From: Corinectria fuckeliana
Taxonomy: Eukaryota > Ascomycota > Sordariomycetes > Hypocreales > Nectriaceae
Assembly: GCA_019137255.1 (NCBI GenBank)
Contig: WPDH01000183.1
Location: 113,714 to 177,713 of the forward strand
Length of the DNA stretch: 64,000 nt
Reading direction: 5' to 3'
The translations under genes were made by a program, and so were the position numbers. A model generated the notes under the pieces. It worked only from the letters and a program-made list of their open reading frames with translations, searched no databases and was not told the origin of the DNA. Positions within the stretch are counted from its first letter, which is position 1, and every line of letters begins with the position of its first letter. Of the stretch, positions 12,694 to 26,559 are shown one piece after another.

Positions 12694-15600
12694 GGTGATG
12701 AAGAAGCAGCCGCTCGATGGCGGGGAATTGACGGGGAAAGCAACGCTCTAGGCGGCGTGGACGCGAAGCGATGGTTGACGGGCGACGTGTTGGTGGCTCA
12801 GGAGTCGTTCGCGTGTAAGAGGATCACGGGGAACAGAAAGTGGCCAGGGCGGGCGTTGGGGATGGCCCAATCGTGGGGACAATTCCAGCCGCAGTCGCAG
12901 GAACGAGGGAAGCCGGGCTCGGGAGTCGAGATGGCTGGGCCAGCATCGGGCGGGAGGCGCGGAGGAGGGTCGATCGTATCGTGGTAGAAATTTGAGGTCA
13001 ACCTCCCGAATTTTTTTTATTAGGGAGGGATAGGGAGGATTGCGGGAGGGGGTTGGATGCGCTCCGGGACGCCGTCGAGGAGCGCTGGGCCCTGATTCGT
13101 GCTGGCGGCCAGGGAAAACGGTCGCTACTCGCTAGGCAAGTCGGGGAGGTCGCGAGTCGGGATGGACGCTGTCTCCCAAGGGCGCAGGAGGATGAAAGGC
13201 GCCGTTCAGGTCGGACGTGGTGATGGTGGGAGACGGGGGAGAATGGCGACGGCGATGGTGATGCTGGCGGGAAGTTGAGACGGTCCTCGGCCGCTGGCTG
13301 AGGTGCACTGCTGTTCCTGCTTCCACTTGACCTGGAACCTCCACTAACTACCAACCCAAAGTAATTACTGCCCTGGTCTGGGCTGGCCCCTCGTCACGGC
13401 CGCCTCCTGTAACCTCCGCTTTCACTGGGCTGGGCTGTTCCTGGCACAGTGGCACCCGACTATAGCGCTGTGTCGCTGCCGGTCTGCTGTCGAGCCCACG
13501 CCCCCCTGGCCAATCGTGGGCCTCTCCTGGCCTAGCCTGTCCCATCCTAGGCCAGCCAAGACAGCTTTTTTTTAGGGGTTGCAGGCTTGCGGCAAAAGTG
13601 CGATGTCACCATTCACCAAGGATTAAGTACTACTTACCTATCCAGCGGTACTGTACAGTGCCGCGCTGCACCTGAGTGGACAGTGGGCTTTGTGGGGTGC
13701 CACTGGCGGGCTTCGAGCGGCCAGTGTACGGGCCAGGTACACGTGGGCCACTGGCTCGACAGGCTGCAGCTTGGTCGACCTGGAGTACTCTGCAGGGGCT
13801 GCACCGCGCCATCCCCTTTTGAAATCCAGGGGCTGGACATTGACGGTACTCGGTACATACAGTACCTCGTACTTGGTCTAATAAACGACACGAGCCTCAC
13901 AAGACTGAGGACAGCACAGTATCACTTGGTACCGTTGCTGGCCTCAACCCACTGCACCAGATGCACATGCCGTACAGCACATGCATGCAGTGGTTGAGAA
14001 CAAAGAACAAAGAGACACGCTGGGTGCCGAAGTCGCGCGGTTTCGCGTTTCCGTGCAATGTACTTTCGTAGGTTGTAGGTCAACGGCTCCGAGCTCGTTA
14101 TTCTCTAGACCTTCCTTGCATGTGTCACGGATGGACAGCCTCTCAACTCCCAAGTCAGTCGGCCGAGATTCAAATCCCCAGATGCCACCCACTTTTTTAC
14201 CATGCTCGAGGCAAGGCATCCACGCTCACCGCGGCCACCGGTCCTCGCCTGGCTCTACAGGTGCTGCTGCCCGGGAGTCCCCAGAATTGTTAGATTGACT
14301 ACATCATAATTCATGCCCCCCCGGCCGGGATTTGATATAACATTGTATAATAACTTACTAATGTGCCGTCTGTGAGGCGAGGCGGACGTACATACATAGT
14401 GGTAGTGGCGGCTGCGGTGCCGGGCCGTCTTCACCCCAGCAATTCTCTCCCTGGTGTATCTGGATACCATCGTTCCTGTGTCCATAAGCCATGCAGTGGA
14501 ACAAGAAAATTACACAGTGCTGACAGAGGAATTCGGCTGGCCTCGACTCTGTGGCGCCACAAAAAGGGATGATGTATTCGTACTTGCTCAAGACCCCAAA
14601 GCTCAGAGCTCAGAGCTCAGGTCTTACATACCGAATGCCCAGGGACCCCCCCCCCAAGGGCCGAGGTTTCCGGGTTGGCCATCGTAATCAACTGTCCATG
14701 CTGCTGCTGCTCTCGGTTCAGATGGTTCAGCTGTAAATAGTACGAAGTACTCGGACCAGGCTGTCGTTAACCGTGGCCCTTCCGGACATTAAAATCATTC
14801 TTCCCAGCACTCATCCACGCCTGTCTCTCGTTTCATGTTTCCCACTAATGACGCTAATAGCAGCGGTTTCCGTGCACGGGCCATACTCTGACACTCCACT
14901 CTCTAACTTCCCGCTGTTTGTTCAGAAATAGGAGACGGGAGGATGTTCAGGGAATATCTAGATTAGTCTCGTAGAACTACTATGTAGCTTAACCTACTCA
15001 TGGTGGTTAATATAAGTAGCCGCGTACTACTGGTACCCTTTTTCCAGAAGCCAGATGCTTTCATGTCCAAGTACGTAGTAAGTACTACGTAGCATTCCGT
15101 TCCGGCCGATGGTTTCACTGATGGAAAAGACCCCGGCCGAAAGGACTCCATGTACTCCGTACCGTCCATCGGTCTCTGCTATGCGTAGGCAGGTAGGCCT
15201 ATAGGTACTATTACGCCTCTTCTGACGTTTAACGTCTGTCTCAATGTAACCGCCTGAAGTCGGATGTGGCTGTTGCCGTCTGGACACGGAGAGACCTGGA
15301 GTAATTATTAATCTGCCGGCTGGTCGCCCCGGTTTCTTTGCTTGTGTGCCCGCTACCCATGCCGGGATCTCCTTTCGCCCTACGACAGGCTGGTTGGCTA
15401 GGTTCTCCCCGTCGATGAGAGGAACAGCCCCCCCCCCGTGGATGTTCTTCTGGTATGATTCCCAATCTGGATAGACGGTCGTAGTCCAAGCTTCAACCTG
15501 GCACCGAAGATTCCAAATGCCAACATTCTCGGCTCAAAGCTTCGAGCTAAGGCGAATAATCATCAGAAGGTTTTGGTTGAGATAACGATTTAGCATCATC

Positions 15601-15925
15601 CATCGGTCTACGTGCCGCCGCCTAATGTTCTTCCAAGGTGTATTCAGATCTGAGTCCTGGCGCCGAATAAAGGGTCTCGCAAAAGATGCGTGGAGATGCA
15701 GACACAGTGTCAGATACGAGGAAATGCACGCAGCAAATCAATGGTCAAACGAAAAAGCGAAGCCATGCACGCCATCATCGCAAACAAAAAGCTGCTGACT
15801 GACGACGATCTATGTACAATCAATGGTGACCCTGACAAACCCAGGCCCGGGCGTGGATAAGCTGATAATAATCCTAATGAACTCCCGTGGACAAGCCCAA
15901 TCACAATCTAACTCTGCTGCCAACG
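12694..15925. other. Gene-poor region between teaA and the broken ARG5,6 copy
   Basis: Contains the teaA upstream region (12694-13400). The remainder (13400-15925) holds only short overlapping open frames with no conserved motif or plausible splice structure. C/G homopolymers occur near 14648, 15430 and 14320. I find no supportable gene or RNA gene. Confidence 0.55.
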
Positions 15926-16502
15926 CTAATCCCGTTGCATAGTAGGAATGCCCTCAAACTCCGCGTAGCCCAAGGCAAGGTTGATGTTTATTGGGTGGCA
16001 GCACTGTTTTTGAGGTTGTCGATGCTAGCACAAACAATTGCTTGCCGCTGCTGTGCATGACGAAGCCACCAACATTTTCCTCACTAGAGGGGAGGGTTAG
16101 GGTTGGTGTTAGTGGCGTAACCTCGTCGTTGCCGACCGAACACCTTCTAGGTAGCGGGGAGTCGGCGGGCCAATGTCGAGTAAGTTCGGCTCTGGGACGC
16201 GTTGAGAGTCTTGCTAGTAGACTGAGCAGCGCTGCGGAGGCGTGATTCGAGGTTCGAGTCACCAAGAATGGTTCGGCTGTGGGCGATGAAGTGATCGTAG
16301 GCAGGGATCAGAGCGTCAGAGCGGGGATCACACCCATAGTAGAACAGCACGCTACCGTTCTTATTGAAGCTGCTATCGGACTTCTCGAAGAACTAGGTCA
16401 AGTTCTCATCCTCGCTGACGGTCCAGACGAGGCTAGGATGCTCCTTCTTGATGGAGTCGAAAACATTTTCGGCGATGTTGCTCAACCAGCCGGCCTTGGT
16501 GA
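15926..16502 (-). pseudogene. ARG5,6: ARG5,6 pseudogene, 3' part (linker plus extreme C-terminus of the reductase)
   Basis: Read on the minus strand this continues the ARG5,6 frame after the transposon: TKAGWLSNIAENVF, PSLVWTVSEDENLT, then LFYYGCDPRSDALIPAY, GDSNLESRLRSAA and TNPNPPL. These are the acetyltransferase-like domain and the linker with its internal processing region. The frame carries a TAG where TGG is expected (16393-16395), another TAG (16147-16149), and frameshifts. Directly after TNPNPPL (junction near 16086-16093) the sequence jumps to ENVGGFVMHSSGKQL and ends EFEGIPTMQRD, the last 60 or so residues of N-acetyl-gamma-glutamyl-phosphate reductase. Most of the reductase domain, roughly 300 codons, is therefore missing. 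Bases 16498-16502 are one copy of the target-site duplication. Confidence 0.9.
16498..16502. repeat. Target-site duplication of element A, left copy (GGTGA)
   Basis: Same 5 bases as 39352-39356. Deleting everything between them plus one copy joins ATLN to VTKAGW in frame, the expected ARG5,6 sequence. Confidence 0.92.
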
Positions 16503-16715
16503 TGTGAAGGACCGGGTCTTGTTACATCACGTGCCGGACATCACGTGGCAGCACAGTGCTTCAGACCCCAGGCACTGTGGGTCTGCACTGTGCTATGACC
16601 CTTAGGGAGAAGCCGCTAGGGCTTCTCCTTATAACTATAACTATCCTAATTAATTTAATCTGACCTTTTAAGATAATAGCTTTCTTTTTGCTTTTTTAGG
16701 TGACTATATTTTACT
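16503..16715 (+). repeat. Element A left LTR (213 bp)
   Basis: Begins TGTGAAGG and ends TTTACT. By hand alignment it differs from the right LTR at about 36 positions; all but one are transitions. The boundary can shift by one base because a T is shared by LTR end and target site. Confidence 0.9.
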
Positions 16716-16730
16716 AGTTATAAGCCTAGG
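16716..16730 (+). other. Putative primer-binding site of element A
   Basis: AGTTATAAGCCTAGG directly follows the left LTR and matches, apart from transitions, GGTTATAAGCCTGG directly following the presumed LTR of element D (55535). The reverse complement CCAGGCTTATAACC reads as a tRNA anticodon stem and loop (CTTATAA, anticodon TAT), suggesting half-tRNA priming. Confidence 0.5.
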
Positions 16731-19700
16731 CCTTACCTTAATATATTCTCTTTTTATATCCTAGTTAGTATTTCTTCTTTTTATTACTTTAAAGTGTGAT
16801 TTCTTTAGATTTTACTTTTATAATTTTAACCTTTATTATATTATAAGTTTTAGCTTTAAAGCTCTTATATCTCTCTTTCTGCCTCTCTTTAGTACTAGCT
16901 TTACTTTATAAGTAGCTTTAACTTTTACAGTCTAACTTATTCTCTTCTTTTAAACTCTTTTAACTATAGCTTTACTTTATAAGCAGCTTAGCTTTTTATA
17001 GCCTTATTTCTTTTATCTCTTTAGAGTATCTTATTTATTATAACTCTATCTTATAAGCAGTCTTAAATATTAATATAGCCTTCTTTCTAGATTCTTAGAT
17101 TACTTATTATTAAATTAAGATAGCTTTCTTTTTTTATAATCTCTCTTTTTATTATTAGAACCTTAGAATTATAATTTTATACTTAAACCCACTCTTATTA
17201 TAGTTTTATCCTAGTATAATACTAGTAATAGCCTCTCTTATAGTATTTCTACTAAGTTTACTTATATATATATACTAAAAACTTATTATATTATAATATT
17301 TTACTACCTAAAGATAGGTATTAATAAGAAGTAATATTATAAGACTATTTATTTAACTTATTTTTTACTTATTCTTTCTAACTTTAGCTACCTTAAGAAT
17401 ATAAAAGGTTAGCTTTTATAAAGCTTATTTATTATAACTACTCTTACTACTATTAGTTATAATATAACTATTATACTCTCTTCTCTTAGGGAAGATAAAC
17501 TTCTTAATTAGATTTAAGGCTTAGTTAAAAAAAAGGCAAAAATAATTATTAAAAGATTTACTTTTAGATTTTAAGTCTTTCTTACCCTCTAGTTATAATA
17601 TTATAACTATAACTTTCTTTAGGAAGACTATTTTTACTCTTAATTTTAGTTTTTAAAGTGTAAGAATATTTATAATAGCTCTTTTTATATTATAAAATTC
17701 ACTTAGCTTCTTATATAGTTAAAAACTGCTAGTAGTACTCTTAATAATAAGTAAGTTTACTACCTCTTTTATAACTCTCTCTACTTTATCTTTTCTAACT
17801 AGGTTAATACTTATTATAAGTTTTAGCACTTTTCTAATAAGATTTCTAACTATCTTACTATTAAGAATACCTTTTATAATTACTATAATAATACTATCTT
17901 TTTAGACTAATAATTTAATAATAGATAACTTAATTCTTACTTTACTACTAATAGTAATAAAAGTACTTATCTCTCTTAGAATTAACTACCTAAGTCTTAG
18001 AGAGCTAATAATACTAAGACTAATACTATAAAGTCTTCCTCTAAAGACTCTATTAACTCTTAAGACAGCTATCTTACGCCTAATTAGCTTATAGAAAAGC
18101 TAAAGTAAAACCCTAACTTTAATAAGAAGTATTATAACTATAGGAAATAAGATTATATTTACTCTAACTATTACACTTTATATCCTAAGAAGCACCTATT
18201 ATAACCTTAAGATAGTAGTAACTCTTATAATATTACTAACTACTAGATTTCTAAGCTTACTATTATATTACTTTCTTAAGCTTAAGATACTACCTCTTAT
18301 TATACCTCTTTCCTACCTAATTAGTTCTTAATATCTACTTTCTATAAGGCTTCTTATATTTTTATATAGGCTGCTAAATATACTCTTAGTATAGCTAGCC
18401 TCTATAAGTCTTAAAAACAGAAGGAGTTATCCTTTACATCTAAGGCTGTTATTATAAATAAATTTTTCTTTTTACCTTTTATACCTAAAGCTAAAATAAT
18501 AAGTCCTTCTTCTAATCTTAATATCTTAAAGTCTTTAGTAACTTAAAATACCTTTTATACTAATTATAGCTATAATAAGAACTGCTAGCTTTAGGATTTT
18601 AGCTCTAACTATTATATTACTAACAACCTTAAATAGTTTAAGAAAGATAAAATGTTTTCTCTTATTTAATAGGGCACTATTATAACTAGTAGCAGCCTTA
18701 TTAAGCCTTCTTATATTAGTATAGTTAAGCTCTTTTTTAAGCTCTCTAAATATATAACTTTTATAGTTCTTAAAGAAGTGCTTTTTATAGTAGCTTTTTC
18801 TCTTAATATCTTTTTAGGCTTTAAGACTTATCTTAAAAGTAGCTTTCTCTTTAAGAACTGTATTTTTAACTTTAATAGCTATCTTATAGCTATTATCTTA
18901 CTATATAACACTAGATTTTACTTTTTTATAAAGAGATTACTAACTTTAACTACTTTTATTATTATAATAGCTATAAAAGCTTAAATCTCTAATAGTAAGC
19001 TATAGTATTACTACCTAGCTTATATAAGTTATAATAATATTATCTATATAGTTAGAAAGACTATAAGTAGTCTTAAATACTTTTACCTGCTTAAGAAGAA
19101 GATATACTACTATTATAACTATACTAATATAATATATTAAACCTTAAAAATCTATTATAAATATATATCTCTTTCTTATTAAAAAGTTTATATTAACTTT
19201 TATTTTATCTCTTATACTACTAAGTCTAAAACTACCTACTTTACTCTTATAACTAATAATAAGTCTTACTACTACTAGATTAAAACTTTTTATAGTAAGG
19301 CTAGTACTAATACTACTTTTTACTACCTTTTTAAGTATTTTTATTATATAATAAGCACTTATCTTACTAAGATTCACTTTAATAATAGCTAGAAATTTAA
19401 TAGTCTTAAACTTCTTACTTTACTTAATATAGCTTATATTTATATATTTTAAACACCTAGTTATTATTATAAGTAAGTAGGCTTTTATAAGTACTCTAAC
19501 TATATAATTTTAAATTATATATAAGCTACTTTTATAAACTTTATTTCTCTTTCTCTTAAGTATTAAGATTATATAGCTAATACTATTATAATAATCTTAA
19601 ACTATATTACTATTAAGTTTTATAATAATAATACTTCTCTTTAGAAGTTCTCTTATTAAGTCTTTTAGGATTATTTTAAGCCTAATAATAATAATAAGCC

Positions 19701-19855
19701 TAATATCTTTTACTTTTATATACTTAGCTTATATACTACTATTACTATTAAGACTAAATCTACTAATAAAAACAATAAGAAGAGACTTAAGCTTAACTCT
19801 TATAGTTAAAAGAGTATCTTAGTTAGCTTTTAAGGCTATTACCTTTATAAGGTTT

Positions 19856-19860
19856 AAAAC
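19856..19860. repeat. Target-site duplication of element B, left copy (AAAAC)
   Basis: Identical to 37006-37010, flanking the 212-bp LTR pair. Confidence 0.92.
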
Positions 19861-20072
19861 TGTAAGAAGATAAGCTTACAGCCTAAAAGACTAGCCCTAA
19901 GAGGAACTAGTACTAGGCTAAGTAGAGTATACTAAGAGTATAAGAGCTACTAAGTAGAATTACTTAGTAATCTTAGTAAGTAGTCTATAACTACTTGCTA
20001 AGTTAAAGTCTTATAATATATAAATACCTACCTTAGAGCTTTCTATCTTACCCTAATTAGCTAACTCTTATA
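19861..20072 (+). repeat. Element B left LTR (212 bp)
   Basis: Same length as the right LTR; about 17 differences by hand count, all transitions. Confidence 0.92.
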
Positions 20073-22772
20073 ATTTTTTAACTTTTTTACCTACCTAGGT
20101 GATTAGTATAAATAGAAAGATAATAATAAACCTCTAATAAACCCTAGCTTAAATAAGTTATATACTAACACTAGGTTATATTATAAGTAGTGTATGCTAA
20201 GTGATAAAACTACTATAAATAAAATAAATTATACTAGAAATAATTAAGTTAGTAGAACTAGTATATAAACTAGAGCTAGAAGATATTAAGAAGAAGAGCT
20301 AGAAAACCTAATATAAAAGGTCTAAAAGCAATTATAACCTATTAGTAAAGCTGCTACCTAAGTTATATAAGCGGATTCTTAGTGATTAACTAGTAATATA
20401 AGAGTAGTAAACCCTAATATTAGTATATAGCTTAGATATATAGGATTTCTTAAAGATTCTAGCTAAATAGTAAGTAGTATAAATAAAGCTAATATGCTAA
20501 CTAGTTTAATACCTTATAAGTAACCTTAGGTAGGATTAGAAAAAACCTTCTATTTATAACTATATAGTATTACCTAAGAATACTATAAAGGTAAAAGTTA
20601 ATAACTAGATTTGTGTTATAAAGTTAGAAAATAGCTTTTAACCTAACTGTACTAATATATAAAAAATCAAATAGTTTATAACTAAGCTTTATATAGCTAG
20701 ACAGACTAAATAGTGTAACTATAAGAGGAACCTTATTAACTTAACCTAGTAGGACTATCTTAACTTTATTTATAAGAGATATATTAATATAAGCTTATAA
20801 GAGAGGTAACTATAAGACAAATTAATAGAGATCTAATAGTATAATAACTAGTTGCTAATAGACTATTTTAACTTATAGACTGTCTTATACACCTCTATAA
20901 GCACTTTAGACCTTAAAGACTAAGTAGACCTAGCTTACTAATATTATTATAAGCTTAAGAACTAGCTAAAAAGAGAAATAAACTGTTAGAAGGTTAATCT
21001 TTTACAGGTGTGAGATATAGCTAATAAGACAGAGAGGCTATAGTTATATATCTAATATAACTATAAGTTGTAAAGTAAAAGGTAAAAATATAAACCTAGT
21101 AACTATACCTAAGAGAGGTCTAAAAAGACTACTAATATAAGATAAGCTAAAAGCTAAGACCTTAAAGAAATATAAAATAATATAAGAAATTATATATACC
21201 TCTAACTATTTAGAAACCTACCTTTAGCTAACTTACTAGTAGACTACCTTATATATAATAAAGGATTAACTAACTAACTAAGAGTGTAGTATTATAATTA
21301 TAATAAGACTAGGCATTTAGTAAGAGATTATTAGGCGGCTAGAAAGAACTCTAGTATTAATACTAACTAGATACTAAGCTTACCTCTAGTAAAAGTATAA
21401 TTTATAAGTATATAAGTAGAAAAACTAAACTTCTTAGGAAATAAGTAGGCACTAAGAATACTATTAAAACCCTAGTGCTAATACTAAAAATAATACTAAT
21501 TAGGTATATTATTTAAGAAAGAGTAATTACTTTATAAGTATATACTAAAAAAGTAGTCTATATAAATATAGATATTTACACTTAAGTTAACCTTATTAGT
21601 ATAAGACTAATTAGAAGGTTAAGCCTTAAGGTAACTAAAGATTAGAAGGTACTAAGCTTATTTAGTTTTAATAGAGTAACTATACCTATTAGGCAGGTCT
21701 ACTAGTTAATATTCTTTCTGATTAACTCTTAAGGATACTTACAAAAGGTTAGATAACTATTTGTAAAAGTATAACACTCTAAAGAGGCTAATAACCTACT
21801 TCTATCCTTAGATTCTATAGGAAAGAAAAGAATTCTTATTAATACTTATATATACTTATAAAGTTATAAGCTTATTACTCTTATAGATATTATAACCTTT
21901 ATAAAGAAGCTAGTAAGAGAGAGAGAACCTGCTTATATTATATATATATATAGTGTGTTATTACTAGATAAGTAGCTAATAGCTGTTTTAGATAAAAAAG
22001 TAGATATAAGGTTAGGGATTTTACTACTAGAACTTAAAGAGTTTAAAGGAGTGTTTAATAAATCTATAGTAAAAAAGATTCTAATCTTAGAGAGTGTAAA
22101 GTATATAATTAAACTAAAAGAAGATAAGATATTATCTTATAGACTTTTATACTCTTATAACAGAAAGTAGCAGAAGGTTCTCTATAAGTATATTACTAAG
22201 AATATTATAAGTAAGCATATTAGCCTCTTAGTTAGTAAGGCTAAGTCTCTAATCTTATTTATACTAAAAAAGAATAGGACTTTATAGCTTTATATAAATT
22301 ATTAAGGTCTAAATAAGATTACTATTAAGAACTGTTATTTACTACCTCTAATTAGAGACTTGCTAAACTGTCTTATAGATATATAATAAATCTTAAAGAT
22401 TAATTTATAAGATATATACTATTAGATCTAAATTAAGCTAAAAGATTACTAGAAGACTACTTTTAGAACTTACTATAAGCACTTTAAGTATAATATTATA
22501 CTATTTAGGCTAATAAATATACCTGTAATATTTTAAGCGTATATTTACTAAGTGCTAGCTAGTATACTAAATATAGTCTGTATTATATATCTAGATAATA
22601 TTCTAATTTACTTAATAACCTGAGATTAATATATAAAGAATATATAAGAGATGCTAAAAAGATTATAAAGCTTTTAGCTATATATAAAGCTATTAAAGTG
22701 TATTTTTTACTAGTAAGAAGTTAAGTTTTTAAGCTATATAGTAACCTAAGAAGGTATTAAAATAAAGCTAAG

Positions 22773-22777
22773 TAAGG
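22773..22777. repeat. Target-site duplication of element C, left copy (TAAGG)
   Basis: Identical to 32173-32177. Removing C and one copy rejoins B's RT region in frame (KLSK-VY). Confidence 0.92.
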
Positions 22778-23161
22778 TGTTATAGAATAAGCTAGATAGA
22801 GAGCTGTTACTATCTAATAACAGCCTAGGCTATAACCTTAGAGAGAGCTACTAAAAAGTGGCTATAATAAGAAGAGAAATCTCCTACTAATTAGGCTAGG
22901 AATTATCCTAAGAAATCCTAAAACAGTCCTAGAGAAATTCTAAGACCTATCTAGAGATTTCTTAAGAAGTGACTAAGAAGTGCCCTAAGACTTCCTCTTA
23001 TATAAAAGGAAAGATAGTTACTAGAATAGATAGAAAAAGTATAATCTTATTATCTTACTATCTTACTCTTAAGCTTTAAGTATCTTAATTATATAAGTAA
23101 GAATTCTTCCCTCTAGTAGTATTTACTCTATATATCTCCTAATATAGTTAATTTTATATTA
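22778..23161 (+). repeat. Element C left LTR (384 bp)
   Basis: Pairs with 31789-32172 without gaps; roughly 39 differences by hand count, all transitions. Confidence 0.92.
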
Positions 23162-26100
23162 AATAGTAGTAATTATATTACCTGTACTTACACACCTTCT
23201 AAATAGCTCTTAACTTTTACCTTAGTTAGAAACTTCTAAAAGCTCACTAAGAAATCCCTAGTTGCTAAAAACTCTTCTCTCTTAAGGTAATTAACTTAAT
23301 TAATAAGAAAGATAATATATAAGTATAAGAATATCACCTCTAGGAATAATATTAGCAGTTAGGACTTACCTACCTATTTCTTTTATATATTACCTCTAGA
23401 CCTAACCTTAAGGAAGCAGCTAAGTCTCTTATATACCTCTTAATATAAAAGTTAAAACTATATACTAGAATTAAGAAGGTAATTATAAGGTGGTTAAAAT
23501 CTAAGAAACAGGTATATAACTAGAAAGAACTTTATTACTACCTAACTAGATAGAAATACTAATACTTGTTATCACCCCTAAATGTCTTCTAACCACTTAT
23601 AAGCTCCTTAGGAATAACTAGCCTAACCCCTCTTAGGACCTTCCCTATTTCACTATAACTATCTCTTCCTACCTAGTAACTAATAGCTAACCTAGTTAAT
23701 AATAATCTCACCTAACAGCTTTACAACTAGGATATTAAAAACAAACTAAGATCCTAATCTGCTAACCTGTTAAACCTACTATAAATCCTAGCCTAATAAC
23801 ACTTTAGGGATACTCTCCTTTTAATAACTAGTCTATAAAACAAACTAGCCCCTATAGAGTTTAACTTAACCTTCTGACTAAATAAAAGTAAGAAACCTAT
23901 AATAGTAGATTAATAACCTCTAGCTCTAACAGTTAAGATACTAACAGAATTAGCCCTAAGTATAGATAATCCGCTAGAATATCTAACAGTATAAGAAACT
24001 CTTATTACTATAGAAAACCTATATAACCTTTTTAGCTAAATATAAATAAACACTATCTTAGCGCTATATATCTAGTTCTAAGCAGAAGAAGTAAAAAAGT
24101 TCTAACTAGTAGATACCTATAATAAATCCTTTAATAATATAAAGCTAGATAATAAGAACCTTATCTAAAGAAGTACCTTCTATTTTGTTAATTTCTTAAA
24201 ATAATATATAGTATAAGAACTAGAATATAAAGTGGTACTAGTTTAGAATATACTATACCTGCTTTTTAGATTAGCTCTAGACTAGTATACTAGTAACCTA
24301 ACTAATAATTAATAAGTAGCACTCTAAAATAGTTATAAGAGAATTAGTATATAGATTAATCTAATCTAAACCTACTTTAAAACCTGACTAGAAGTTATAA
24401 TAAACACTTTATAAAAGAAGAAATTTACTATTTAAGATATTACTAACTAAGTTAACTTCTAAAATTAGATATCTAGAGTTAAACATATAGTACATACTGC
24501 TAAATACCTACCTAATCACCTTACTAACTTAGTCTTTAATAAGCTTAATATCTACCTCTAAGAAGTTATAAGCCACCTAGCTTCTTACTAGTCTATTAAC
24601 AACTAGGCAGATATAAACAAGCTTTATATACTAAACTTTTACATCTATATAATAGCAGGAAGTTAGAGCCACCTCCTTAGGGGAAAGTATTACATCTTAA
24701 TAAGAAACTAAGCTAGTATAGCCACCTAGGAACTAAGAATAATATACCTCTAAACTCTATATAGTAACACAGCTAGACTAACCTTATAGATAGGTAATAA
24801 TAAAAGCCTCCCCCTATAGTAGAACAACTATTAGCAGGGATAAGTATACACACTTTTACTTACACCTCTAGAAGTATAAAATAATATACTAACCTAAAAT
24901 TAAGTCTAGTTTATATCACCCCTGCTAGTAAGAAACATAATAACTACTAAAACCCTAACTTAGAATATAACTCTACTACTAGCCCTAGCTCTCCGCCTTA
25001 TAATTATATACCTAAGGTAATCTAGCAGTAGAAATATAAGCACTTAAATATTTCACATATTTGATAATATCTAGCTAGATAAGCTTAGGGGGTACTATAT
25101 TTTCTAAGAACAAGTATAAGCATTCTTCACTAAAGAAGAACTATAAAACTTAAAAGAGACAGCTTATATAATAACAAGATAATATAACACTAACACAGAT
25201 AAACTATAAGATAACCTAGAATTCTTATATACTATACTAAAAGCATATAAATTTATCTAAGAAACTATAAAAAGCTAGGATAGTATTAAGAAATTTATCC
25301 TAGATATTAGTAACTACTGCCCAGTTTTACTATAAGACTTAGTCTACCTTGCTTATAAGCCTAAGTAAATTCCCACTATTATTAAGTATACACTATAAGG
25401 TAAGAAACTAAACTTATAACACCCCTTAAAGTATAGCTATATACAGGTATAAGTAAAAGCTACTCTAGCTAGGACTAAATAATAAGAGATCTATATAGAC
25501 ACAGGTATAATACACTTAGTAGTTAGTTATAAGATACTCTAGTTCTTCCTAGATATAACTTTCACTAGAGAATATTAGGCTAAGCTTAGTAGTATAGGCT
25601 AGAATAAGATAGAAAGATAAGTAATATTTATAGTATACTTACTAGGCTACTAAGCAGAAGAATATATAGTAGTGAAAGTCTATATTAGAGCTTAGGTTAT
25701 ACTAGAACTATTAGTAGGACTACTTTTAGGCTAAGAATTTAATACTACCTATAGAGTAGATATTATTAACACCTAGTAGGAAGTATAAATAGGTGTAGCT
25801 AACAGGCTATACCTGCCTGTCTTAGTATATATCTATATAAGATCTTATAAATATCTAGTGAAAAGTAATACATATATTATAATCCCTCCTAAAAGCAGCA
25901 AAGTAATATAAGTAAGTATACTAAGTGTCCTAAGGGGCTAAGACTTTCTTCTTAACTTATAAAGTTAAGATATTATTAGAGCTATTATAAGACAGCTTAA
26001 GATAGTTTTTATAATAAATAACAAATAGAAGCTACTAATAATCTAAAAGAACTAACAACTAGGTATTTTTAAACTAGTTAAAGATAAGAACTCTATTAAA

Positions 26101-26559
26101 GAAGCTAACTAGGGTAACTTACTTACTAAATATAAAGATATAATACTAATAACTTGTGAGCTTAAACGCTTAACCTAAGAAGCTATAACTCTAGCTGATA
26201 AGAAACCTAACTAGAAACCTAGCATAAGATTCTAGAATGCTAGTCTAGACCTAAATACTAAGCTAGGCATATCTAGAGATAAGACCCTCTTAGAAGTTAA
26301 AACAGCAGAAAGAGTAAGAATCTATAACAACTAAACCAGCTTTATATAATAAGTGTAAGATCTTATATAAGAATACACTAGCATTTAGGCTAACTAAGAG
26401 GAAATATTAATACTTAAGTATAAGTATATAAAGGTACCCTTAGTAGACAACTAGTACTAATAGAAGCTAGGATTATAACCTTACCTGCTAAGAAAAAAGA
26501 GAAGAGACTTTCTAGATACTATATTTAACTAACTATATAACTAAGAACAAATAGAGTGG

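Noticed and set aside
14150..14200. tRNA-like T-loop (GATTCAAATCCCC) followed by a T run
   Set aside because: The flanking bases do not form a T stem and no D or anticodon arm can be placed upstream.
16088..16106. Telomere-like GGGAGGGTTAGGGTTGG
   Set aside because: On the minus strand it codes for the TNPNPPL linker of ARG5,6; only about two partial TTAGGG units, no array.
18778..18984. 68-codon open frame inside the AT block
   Set aside because: A short stop-free piece of element A's degraded pol, not an independent gene.
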